Shown: positions 1 to 5,489 of the stretch, piece after piece | Layout of the letters: every line of letters starts with the position of its first letter | How positions within the stretch are numbered: position 1 is the first letter of the stretch | DNA from: an uncultured Eubacteriales bacterium | GTDB taxonomy: Bacteria; Bacillota; Clostridia; Oscillospirales; Oscillospiraceae | Direction: 5' to 3' | DNA length: 5,489 nucleotides | Assembly (NCBI GenBank): GCA_905201305.1 | Contig: CAJKNS010000173.1 | Location: forward strand, 1-5,489 | The notes under the pieces: model-generated | Told to the model about the DNA's origin: nothing | Databases searched by the model: none | The model's input: only the letters and a program-made list of their open reading frames with translations | Made by a program: the position numbers and the translations under genes

Positions 1-105
1 TTGCTAAATGGCTTTCCGACAATGTGTATTTTAGCATTTGTGCGGTGTTGCCTTAAATCTCCTTGCCGAATTATGCGGTATTGCCCTGTGATAAACTGGA
101 TTCGA
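1..105. repeat. Non-coding left edge with an imperfect direct repeat, possibly the end of a dispersed repeat
   Basis: This stretch lies downstream of the spoIIE-like stop codon and I see no gene in it. By hand count the first 100 bases are about 42% G+C, clearly lower than the flanking coding DNA. Two near-copies of a 16-base unit start 33 bases apart, at 37-52 and 70-85, matching at 13 of 16 positions (shared core TGCGGT-TTGCC). An inverted pair, TGCTAAA at 2-8 and TTTAGCA at 30-36, flanks a 21-base spacer. No convincing rho-independent terminator for the minus-strand gene is visible. Calling it a dispersed repeat or miniature element is inference; the window edge cuts it off. A plus-strand reading frame opens at a TTG at base 1 but has no visible start context and mostly runs antisense to spoIIE. 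Confidence 0.35.
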
Positions 106-2136
106 TCAGGGGGCAAGCTCATCCAGCCGAAAGACGGCGGCAGTCATATCATCCTCCCCACCGGCTGCCTCGGCTTGGGCTGTGAGCAGGGAAGAGAGCT
201 CTTTGACATTTTCCCCGTCATAGCTGCGGAGCAGATCCTCCGTTTCCTCCCGTACCACGCCATCGCTGACCAGAACCAGCATATCCCCTCCCCAAAGGGA
301 CAGCCGTATTACCTCTGCACTGCTGGTGCTCCCCACACCAAGCCCCGGAGGCGGTGCGGCTGTTCCTAATTTTTTGACGATTTTTCCGGACTTGACATAG
401 CTGGGCGCCGCACCCCATTTATACAGCGTGCCCTGACCGGTAATGAGACTCAGCTCCAGCACGTCCATGGTGGAGAAGCAGCCGGTGTCCCGGAGAATAT
501 ACATGCCGTTGAGGAACTCCATGGCGTGATCCGGCTGCATGCCGGCTTGAATCAGGTCAGAGAGGGTGTCCACGGCGGTGGTGCTCTCCTGTGCGGCGTC
601 CTGACCGGTGCCCATGCCATCGCACAAAATGGCATAGAGCCTGCCGTCATCGGTATGGAAGCAGACGCCACGATCTCCGCTGATTCGTGCGCCGCGGCGT
701 CCCTGTGCCGCGACACCGATCTTTACGGTATAAGCCTCCTGGGGGGTAACCTGCACGGAACGGAGCTGTCGGGCATTCTCCTCTAAAAGCTCAGACATAT
801 GGAGCAGGGTTCGGCTGGCAATCAGACGGTTTTCCTCATTGCGGCTGCAAGACTGGCTGCGGCAGGCGATGTTGCCAAGCTCCTGATTCAGTGCTACCAG
901 CAGCCCCTCCATATGGCGGCATTCCTGAGAGAATTCCTGGGGAAAATCCTCCCGCTGGGCTTCTCCGCGGTCCAGAATAACCCCCAGCACGCTGCGCATG
1001 GTCTGATAGGTGTCCTGGGCGTTTCGTTCCCAGCAGATGCTGTAACGGGTACACTGGCGGCAGACCTTGCTGGCGGCTTTGTCAAAAATATGCTCCCGTT
1101 CCTGCTGGGCTTTTTGCTCGGGGTCCAGACCAATGGCGGCATAAAGCCGATGGAGGGCTGTTTCTCCAAAGGCAAGCCGCTGCTCCACCAATGCCGAGGA
1201 CTGCTCAATGGCACTTTCCTCCCGACCTACGATCATGGTGCCGGGCAGAATCAGGGAAAGGAGAATCCCGATGCCGATGTTGGCAAAGTAAATGGAGGAA
1301 ATATCACCCAGATAGAGCATTGCAGCACCCATCCCCACAGCAGCGAGAATGGTGCGCATCCATTTGTGCTGCCGGGAGATGCAGGCGCCTGCCAATGCCC
1401 CGGCGGTGATGGAAAGTACCCAGGTGCCGCCGGTCATCAGACTGGCGTCCAGCGAAAGACCGGCGCATGCTCCCACAGCAGCGGTGGTGCCGGGATCGGT
1501 TCGGCGGGCAGAGAGCACTGTAATGGCGCAGGCTGCAATGATACCGGGATTCAGATCCCAGGGCAGCGGCAGACGGGTAAGACCGATGAGAAAGAATGCC
1601 AGCGACATCATGGCGCCAATGCTGCGGCGTTTCTTTTGCAGCAGTGCGTCAAAGGCAAGGGGACTCAGGGCGGAGAGCAGCACATTCTGGGCATAGCCAG
1701 CCAAAAGCAGCGGCGTCAGCTGACGGCTGAATAGAAAAATGCCGCCCACAACAGCGCGCATGATGCCGGGAACCAGACAGCGGAACCAGGGCTGCTTCGT
1801 GACCCAGAGAGAGCCGAATATGTACATGGTCACAAAGGTTAAAAGCCCTGCGCTGGTCAGCTCCAGCCCCTGGGAAAAGGACTGCATGGTCAGAGCGCCG
1901 GCAATGGCGCCAATCAGCGTGCAGAGTCCCCGAAGTCCGCCGCCTGCAGCGGATAAGAGTCCCAATACAAAGGGAGCAGGCTGTCCTGCCAGCTGCCCGC
2001 AGGCAAGCACAAAGCCGCTGACCAGAAAGAGAAGGCAGGAGATGGTTTCCCGCAGAGCAGGGCGGGTAATCACCAGAGGCGACTGGGTGTAAAACCACTG
2101 CTCCAGAATGGGTCGTTTCTTCAGCTTTTGTTTCAT
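106..2136 (-). CDS. spoIIE: Stage II sporulation protein E-like membrane PP2C phosphatase
   Basis: The 676-residue product fits SpoIIE, the polytopic phosphatase that dephosphorylates SpoIIAA at the sporulation septum and so releases sigma-F in the forespore. Residues about 31-303 are hydrophobic and form roughly ten membrane segments. A soluble linker (about 304-468) carries the cysteine signature C359-x2-C362-x5-C368-W369 seen in SpoIIE proteins. Residues about 470-676 form the PP2C/SpoIIE domain: SGD at 486-488, the metal-binding DGMG at 506-509, FSTMD at 554-558, SDG at 624-626 and the terminal metal-site EDDMT at 661-665. All the acidic residues needed for two-metal catalysis appear present. 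The B. subtilis protein is about 827 residues; most of the missing length is in the middle, FtsZ-interacting/regulatory region. The ATG at 2136 is preceded by a strong Shine-Dalgarno (AGGAGAAGG on the minus strand, 2142-2150). A Spo0A-type promoter lies upstream. The gene is divergent from the CYTH gene. Confidence 0.93.
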   Translation of the reverse strand: MKQKLKKRPILEQWFYTQSPLVITRPALRETISCLLFLVSGFVLACGQLAGQPAPFVLGLLSAAGGGLRGLCTLIGAIAGALTMQSFSQGLELTSAGLLTFVTMYIFGSLWVTKQPWFRCLVPGIMRAVVGGIFLFSRQLTPLLLAGYAQNVLLSALSPLAFDALLQKKRRSIGAMMSLAFFLIGLTRLPLPWDLNPGIIAACAITVLSARRTDPGTTAAVGACAGLSLDASLMTGGTWVLSITAGALAGACISRQHKWMRTILAAVGMGAAMLYLGDISSIYFANIGIGILLSLILPGTMIVGREESAIEQSSALVEQRLAFGETALHRLYAAIGLDPEQKAQQEREHIFDKAASKVCRQCTRYSICWERNAQDTYQTMRSVLGVILDRGEAQREDFPQEFSQECRHMEGLLVALNQELGNIACRSQSCSRNEENRLIASRTLLHMSELLEENARQLRSVQVTPQEAYTVKIGVAAQGRRGARISGDRGVCFHTDDGRLYAILCDGMGTGQDAAQESTTAVDTLSDLIQAGMQPDHAMEFLNGMYILRDTGCFSTMDVLELSLITGQGTLYKWGAAPSYVKSGKIVKKLGTAAPPPGLGVGSTSSAEVIRLSLWGGDMLVLVSDGVVREETEDLLRSYDGENVKELSSLLTAQAEAAGGEDDMTAAVFRLDELAP

Positions 2137-2192
2137 ACAAACCTTCTCCTTCCGTAAATGCGGAATAGAACAGAATCCCGCTGTATGCTGCC

Positions 2193-2225
2193 ATTATAGC
2201 GGCTGCCAGGGAAGCATCCTGTCGG
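2193..2225 (-). promoter_or_regulatory. Probable spoIIE promoter with 21-bp spacer (Spo0A-type)
   Basis: On the minus strand a perfect TATAAT (2193-2198) lies about 57 bases upstream of the spoIIE ATG. No good -35 sits at the usual 17-bp distance (the bases there read CAGGAT). A -35-like CCGACA (2220-2225) lies 21 bp away instead. A spacer of about 21 bp is the known hallmark of the B. subtilis spoIIE and spoIIG promoters, which use sigma-A but need phosphorylated Spo0A. The elements are directly visible; Spo0A dependence is inference from this architecture and the adjacent 0A-like boxes. Confidence 0.65.
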
Positions 2226-2248
2226 GAAATGCCGCAGGAAATGGCGAC
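2220..2248 (+). promoter_or_regulatory. Pair of candidate Spo0A boxes upstream of spoIIE
   Basis: Two sequences on the plus strand resemble the 0A box TGNCGAA: TGTCGGG at 2220-2226 (5 of 7) and TGGCGAC at 2242-2248 (6 of 7). They start 22 bases apart, about two helical turns, so both would lie on the same DNA face. The first overlaps the -35-like element of the spoIIE promoter, as expected for a Spo0A-activated promoter. Such short degenerate matches can arise by chance, so support rests mainly on their position. Confidence 0.4.
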
Positions 2249-2314
2249 GCGGAAATTATGCATGAAACGGCGGAAAATCCGGAGAGGATCGGGGAAAAGT
2301 GTGGAGAAAACCAC

Positions 2315-2343
2315 TTGCACAAACCCGGGAAAGCGGGTACAAT
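2315..2343 (+). promoter_or_regulatory. Sigma-A-type promoter for the CYTH-domain gene
   Basis: TTGCAC (2315-2320) and TACAAT (2338-2343) are separated by exactly 17 bp, close to the vegetative consensus. Transcription would start near 2350, giving a leader of about 21 bases that contains the AAAGGA ribosome-binding site (2354-2359) before the TTG start at 2371. It is divergent from the spoIIE promoter, with about 90 bp between the two -35 elements. Confidence 0.75.
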
Positions 2344-2370
2344 GAGAAAAGAGAAAGGACGGCGATTTTC

Positions 2371-3006
2371 TTGGCAACAGAAATTGAGATGAAGCTCGGC
2401 GTGCCCAGTGAGGACATTCTCCACAGGGTGCTGGAGGACCCGGAGCTGACCCAATATATGAAGGACGACTATGAAACCCGGCATATGCACAGCATCTATT
2501 ACGATACCGCTGATGGGCAGCTGAGCCGCCGGAAATGGACCCTGCGTCTGCGGGATGAAGCGGGTCAGCGGGTGGCAGCATTTAAAACTGCGAATCTCAG
2601 CGACGATGCGGGCTTTTTTACCCGAAACGAGTGGCAGTGTCTGGTGGATAATATTGAAGACGCCATTCCGCTGCTCATCGATCAAGGCGCGCCCAGAGAG
2701 CTGAAAAGTATTTTAAAGGGAAAGCCGCTGGTGGAAACCTGCGGTGCCGAATTTGACCGGAAATCTGCCTGCCTGTTTTTGGACGACGGCGTCCGGGTGG
2801 AGCTGGCAGGGGACCTGGGCTATCTCTTTGCAGGGGATCGGAAGGAGCCCATCTGTGAGGTGGAGCTGGAGCTGATGTATGGCGATGCAGGCAGTCTTCC
2901 TCCGCTGTGCAGCCAGCTCATTGGCGAATATGGACTTTATGAGGAAAAACGCAGCAAATACCAGCGGGCAAGAGCGCTGGCAGAGACGGAAGAAACCGAG
3001 GCATAA
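2371..3006 (+). CDS. CYTH-domain protein (triphosphate tunnel metalloenzyme family)
   Basis: The 211-residue product is a stand-alone CYTH domain. This fold forms a beta-barrel tunnel that binds triphosphate groups and divalent metal; characterised relatives are inorganic triphosphatases, thiamine triphosphatases and class IV adenylate cyclases. Visible hallmarks are the N-terminal E4-x-E6-x-K8 motif, YYDT (43-46), LRLR (58-61), FK (71-72), R130, the acidic strand EVELEL (163-168) and the terminal SKYQRA (195-200). The start is taken as TTG at 2371: it directly precedes the ExExK motif and follows AAAGGA (2354-2359) by 11 bases. The in-frame ATG at 2389 would delete the catalytic motif, and the farther upstream extension would begin before the promoter. 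Inorganic triphosphatase is the likeliest activity, but substrate cannot be read from sequence. It converges on the aminopeptidase gene across a shared terminator. Confidence 0.87.
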   Translation: MATEIEMKLGVPSEDILHRVLEDPELTQYMKDDYETRHMHSIYYDTADGQLSRRKWTLRLRDEAGQRVAAFKTANLSDDAGFFTRNEWQCLVDNIEDAIPLLIDQGAPRELKSILKGKPLVETCGAEFDRKSACLFLDDGVRVELAGDLGYLFAGDRKEPICEVELELMYGDAGSLPPLCSQLIGEYGLYEEKRSKYQRARALAETEETEA

Positions 3007-3017
3007 CAAAATCAAAG

Positions 3018-3052
3018 AAAGAGGGGCACAGAACGAATCTGTGCCCCTCTTT
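3018..3052. terminator. Bidirectional rho-independent terminator between convergent genes
   Basis: A perfect 13-bp stem (3020-3032 paired with 3038-3050) encloses a 5-base loop, ACGAA, and is extended by two A-T pairs on the outside. On the plus strand it is followed by TTTCC and lies 13 bases after the CYTH stop. On the minus strand it is followed by a T-rich tail (TTTCTTTGATTTTG) and lies 9 bases after the aminopeptidase stop. It should terminate both transcripts. Confidence 0.93.
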
Positions 3053-3059
3053 TCCGTGC

Positions 3060-4301
3060 TTAGAATGCAAAGTTGCCGTCAACAAACACGGGGATTTCCT
3101 TGCCGTCGTGGGTAATGCCGGTGATGGAAAGGTCCTGGGTGCCCACCATGAAATCCACGTGGGTAATGGACTGGTTGAGTCCCAGCGCCTTTTGCGCCTG
3201 AGCATCCAGCTCTTCGCCGCCCTTGACGCAGTTGGGATAAGCGGAACCAAAGGCAAGATGGCAGGAGGCGTTTTCATCAAACAGGGTGTTGTAGAACAGC
3301 AGTCCGGTGTTGCGGATAGGGGAATCATAGGGGACCAGGGCAACCTCGCCCAGATAGGAAGCACCTTCGTCCACCTGAGTGGCAGCACGGAGGTATTCTT
3401 CGCCGGCTTCCGCATGAACGTCTACGATTTTACCGTCCTTGAAGTCCAGATAGAAATTCTCAATGAGGTTGCCGTCCATGGCAAGGGGCAGGGCGGCATA
3501 CACTCTGCCGTTGACCCCATTCCACTGGGGTGCGGTAAAGACCTCTTCCGTGGGCATATTGGCGACGAATTCTACGCCATCTACGTTCCGCTCACTGCCG
3601 CCTTGCCAGATATGGTTCTCCGGCAGCGTGACGGTAAGATCGGTGCCCAGAGCGTTCTGATAGTGCAGTGCTTGGAAATTATAGTCGTTGAGGGTTTTGC
3701 ACCGGCGGGCACAGGTGTCCACATGCTCCCGCCAGCGGGCAACGGCAGTACCGTCGCCGGAAATCCGGCAGGTGGCAAAAATCGCGTTCCACAGCGCATC
3801 TACAGCATCGGCGGCAGACTGCTCCGGAAAAACCTTCTGCGCCCAGGCAGCGGTGGGATAGGCGCCGATCGACCACTGGAATTTTCCTGCGGTCATGGCG
3901 TCATAATAGGCGCGGAGACTGTTGCCGGAAACTCTGCGCCATGCCTGAATCCGCTGGGGATCCACGCCCTGAAGCAGTTGAGGATCGCTGCTGTCAATGC
4001 TGAGCACGGGATTGCTGTGGGCGGTCATATAGTCGAATTTCTCCTGCATATAGCTGGGGAATTCGGAGAATACCTGAGCGTCAGCCTTGAGATAGCGCTG
4101 CCGGGTGACAAAATCGTCGGTCCAGTCCACAATAACGTCCCGTGCGCCCAGATCCAACGCCGCCTTGGCACACAGCCGAATCAGGGGGGCACAGTCGATG
4201 CTTCCTGCGATCCGCGGGGTTTGCCCGGGCTGAACGTTCATGCCGATTTCCACCAGCAGATGGGCATATTCATTGAGCTTGGCTTCAAAATTTTCCGTCA
4301 T
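3060..4301 (-). CDS. M29-family metallo-aminopeptidase
   Basis: The 413-residue product matches the M29 (AmpS/AmpT/PepS-type) leucyl aminopeptidase family, cytoplasmic dimeric enzymes with two divalent metals that remove N-terminal residues from peptides. Family members are typically about 410 residues. Recognisable C-terminal motifs carry the expected metal and catalytic residues: PTEEVFT (E253), GEVALVPYDSPI (E319), the segment at 337-356 (FYNTLFDENASCHLAFGSAY) with H348 and Y355, and THVDFMVG with H381 and D383. From memory these positions agree with S. aureus AmpS numbering. There is no signal peptide. The ATG at 4301 is chosen because AAAGAGGT lies 7 bases upstream (4309-4316). A further in-frame ATG at 4343 would precede the predicted transcription start and has no ribosome-binding site. 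The gene has its own promoter and shares a terminator with the CYTH gene. Peptide scavenging is the likely role; exact specificity cannot be inferred. Confidence 0.93.
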   Translation of the reverse strand: MTENFEAKLNEYAHLLVEIGMNVQPGQTPRIAGSIDCAPLIRLCAKAALDLGARDVIVDWTDDFVTRQRYLKADAQVFSEFPSYMQEKFDYMTAHSNPVLSIDSSDPQLLQGVDPQRIQAWRRVSGNSLRAYYDAMTAGKFQWSIGAYPTAAWAQKVFPEQSAADAVDALWNAIFATCRISGDGTAVARWREHVDTCARRCKTLNDYNFQALHYQNALGTDLTVTLPENHIWQGGSERNVDGVEFVANMPTEEVFTAPQWNGVNGRVYAALPLAMDGNLIENFYLDFKDGKIVDVHAEAGEEYLRAATQVDEGASYLGEVALVPYDSPIRNTGLLFYNTLFDENASCHLAFGSAYPNCVKGGEELDAQAQKALGLNQSITHVDFMVGTQDLSITGITHDGKEIPVFVDGNFAF

Positions 4302-4333
4302 GGTCGTAACCTCTTTTTCATTCAGATGGTGTG

Positions 4334-4362
4334 AGTATAGCATATCCGGACTTGACCTGCAA
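4334..4362 (-). promoter_or_regulatory. Sigma-A-type promoter for the M29 aminopeptidase gene
   Basis: On the minus strand TTGCAG (4357-4362) and TATACT (4334-4339) are separated by 17 bp. Transcription should begin near 4327, leaving a leader of about 26 bases that contains the AGAGGT ribosome-binding site before the ATG at 4301. This also argues against translation from the ATG at 4343. It lies just after the hairpin that follows the upstream beta-helix gene, suggesting independent expression. Confidence 0.75.
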
Positions 4363-4373
4363 GATGCGAAACA

Positions 4374-4397
4374 GGCTGCCGCACTATGACGGCAGCC
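4374..4397 (-). terminator. Probable terminator of the beta-helix gene
   Basis: An 8-bp perfect GC-rich stem (4374-4381 with 4390-4397) and an 8-base loop lie 17 bases after the minus-strand stop at 4415. The downstream tract on the minus strand is only TGTTTC, so the U-run is weak; read-through into the aminopeptidase gene is possible. The same inverted repeat on the plus strand has no T-run. Confidence 0.6.
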
Positions 4398-4414
4398 CGT
4401 ATGGCTGTGTGAAA

Positions 4415-5489
4415 TTAACCTTCCTTGACCACCAGCATGCCGCCGGAAGCCAGAGTATAGGTGCCCGCAGTCTTGCCGATTGCCTGAATGGTAACACCGG
4501 CAGGCGCGTCAATCTGATCGGTATCCACTTCGCCCACCAGAGTGACGGAGGACTGATTGGTTGCAGTCCAGGTGCTCTCGCCGTCAAAGTGGAGGATAGC
4601 GCCCTGAATGGCGCCCACCAGAGAAGCCTCCTCAAAGTAGACGTTCATCTCACGGTCCGGATCCTCATGGAGAATGGCGCCCTCCAGCTCGGAATCCTTG
4701 ATGTGGACATGAATGCCGTAAACCCGCTTGCCGCCGGTCTTGGTGGCGTTGGGATCGGTGTTGACGATGGAGTGAACCAGCACGCCGTTGTCGGCGGTGA
4801 TGTCGCTGCTCTCAATGCTGACAATGGCATTCTGGCTGCGAATGGAGACTGCGTCCTTTACGGAGTTCACGGCGCTGTTCCGAACGGTCAGCGTACCGAC
4901 CTCGGAGGGCATGCCCATGACGCAGTGGATGTGGGCAAAATAGCTGCCGCAGACGGCGGTGCAGTCGTCAAAGGTCATGTCGCACTCGCCAGCCATGATG
5001 CCAGCCTGATCGGCAACGTCAAAGTCGCAGCTGTTGAAGAAGTCGTGGCAGCAGCCGTCGGCATAAGCGCCGTAGCCGGAGAGAATGGTCTGCACCTGCT
5101 CCTCCGTCAGCGGGACGACCTGTTTTACTGAATCCCCCGCCTCCCACGTGATCTGATAAACCTCCAGCTCCGCCGTTTCCGCCGCGCTCCGGTACTGGAC
5201 CCGTACAGCGTACTGTCCATCCATGCCCAGGCCCACGAACTGCTCCGTCAGCTCTACCACATCTCCGTTGTGGAGCGCCACGTTCTCCTCATTGTACCGT
5301 CCGTAGAGGGTGAAGCCCTCACCCTTTATCACGGACAGCTGCGCGCCGCTGCCCACCTCATACACCGGGATGTCCTCGCTGTAATTCTCGTCGTATGTCA
5401 CCGTGCGGTACGTCACGGAATAGACCTCCGACACGGAGATGCTCAGCTGATCCTTCTCGTAGCTGACGGTCACCGGCAGCCCGCCGGTC
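4415..5489 (-). CDS. Right-handed beta-helix secreted or surface protein, C-terminal part (partial)
   Basis: The reading frame is open from the window end to the TAA at 4415, about 358 codons; the true start and any signal peptide lie outside. A GTG at 5471-5473 is in frame, but the frame continues upstream through TGGLP, so it is probably internal. Numbering from that GTG, residues 1-120 are rich in beta-branched, Tyr and acidic residues and resemble small extracellular beta domains. Residues about 135-315 show repeating short strands with turns every 20-25 residues (for example CDMTFDDC, TLTVRNSAV, AIVSIESSDI, VHIKDSELEG, MNVYFEEASLVG), typical of a pectate-lyase-like parallel beta-helix. 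I count about seven rungs. The end has no LPXTG or membrane anchor. Seven cysteines cluster at 141-184, with none elsewhere in the visible part. Codon use changes sharply near residue 125-135. Similar proteins in gut Clostridia are usually called adhesin-like or hypothetical; no function is established. No polysaccharide-lyase catalytic signature is recognisable. Confidence 0.75.
   Translation of the reverse strand, partial: TGGLPVTVSYEKDQLSISVSEVYSVTYRTVTYDENYSEDIPVYEVGSGAQLSVIKGEGFTLYGRYNEENVALHNGDVVELTEQFVGLGMDGQYAVRVQYRSAAETAELEVYQITWEAGDSVKQVVPLTEEQVQTILSGYGAYADGCCHDFFNSCDFDVADQAGIMAGECDMTFDDCTAVCGSYFAHIHCVMGMPSEVGTLTVRNSAVNSVKDAVSIRSQNAIVSIESSDITADNGVLVHSIVNTDPNATKTGGKRVYGIHVHIKDSELEGAILHEDPDREMNVYFEEASLVGAIQGAILHFDGESTWTATNQSSVTLVGEVDTDQIDAPAGVTIQAIGKTAGTYTLASGGMLVVKEG

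Noticed and set aside
1..369. A 122-codon plus-strand frame starting with TTG at base 1
   Set aside because: There is no visible start context, most of it is antisense to the catalytic end of spoIIE, and the translation has no recognisable features.
799..1734. A 311-codon open frame on the plus strand antisense to spoIIE
   Set aside because: The translation is low-complexity Gly/Ala/Gln-rich without domain features, and the opposite strand encodes a clear SpoIIE.
1649..2581. A 310-codon open frame on the minus strand overlapping spoIIE, the divergent promoters and the CYTH gene
   Set aside because: It runs through both promoters and two well-supported genes in another frame, and its Pro/Ser/Arg/Cys-rich translation has no domain.
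3108..4334. A 408-codon open frame on the plus strand covering almost the whole M29 aminopeptidase gene
   Set aside because: It is fully antisense to a gene with conserved catalytic motifs, its translation is Gly/Ile/Val-rich with no recognisable domain, and it starts inside the downstream portion of a known coding gene. A codon-bias shadow explains it.
4302..4343. An N-terminal extension of the aminopeptidase from the ATG at 4343
   Set aside because: That ATG overlaps the spacer of the predicted promoter upstream of the likely transcription start, and it lacks a ribosome-binding site; the ATG at 4301 has a good one.
4331..5131. A 266-codon open frame on the plus strand antisense to the beta-helix gene
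   Set aside because: Its composition (many His, Asp, Gly, Val) is what the reverse complement of GCC/GTC/GAC-rich coding gives. It begins inside the aminopeptidase promoter with no ribosome-binding site, and the minus strand has the coherent beta-helix pattern.

Overview
The window looks like chromosomal DNA from a spore-forming, anaerobic gut-type Clostridia member, probably near the Oscillospiraceae. The evidence is an intact spoIIE-like sporulation gene, fairly GC-rich coding DNA, strong Shine-Dalgarno sites, sigma-A-type promoters, and a secreted beta-helix 'adhesin-like' protein of a kind common in such genomes. The taxonomic placement is inference from gene content and composition; there is no rRNA or other marker here.

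Layout from left to right. Bases 1-105 are a more AT-rich non-coding tail with an imperfect 16-base direct repeat, possibly the end of a dispersed repeat. Bases 106-2136 (minus) encode a SpoIIE-type membrane PP2C phosphatase with a shorter middle region than the Bacillus subtilis protein. Bases 2137-2370 are a divergent intergenic region with two back-to-back promoters. One, for spoIIE, has the 21-bp spacer and 0A-like boxes expected of Spo0A-driven control. The other is a conventional TTGCAC-17-TACAAT promoter. Bases 2371-3006 (plus) encode a CYTH-domain protein, read from a TTG start. A strong bidirectional terminator (3018-3052) separates it from the convergent M29-family aminopeptidase gene (3060-4301, minus), which has its own promoter at 4334-4362. 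A hairpin at 4374-4397 lies between that promoter and the end of a large partial gene (4415 to the window end, minus) for a right-handed beta-helix surface or secreted protein.

The genes do not form one operon: each complete gene has its own promoter, and the strands alternate. Functionally they are unrelated housekeeping or developmental genes (forespore sigma-F activation, phosphate-ester binding or hydrolysis, peptide turnover) beside a surface protein. I found no defence system, mobile-element gene, CRISPR array or RNA gene. The most unusual signals are an abrupt synonymous-codon shift inside the beta-helix gene near 5085-5115, a seven-cysteine cluster just downstream of it, the Spo0A-like architecture of the spoIIE promoter, and the repeat-like left edge.
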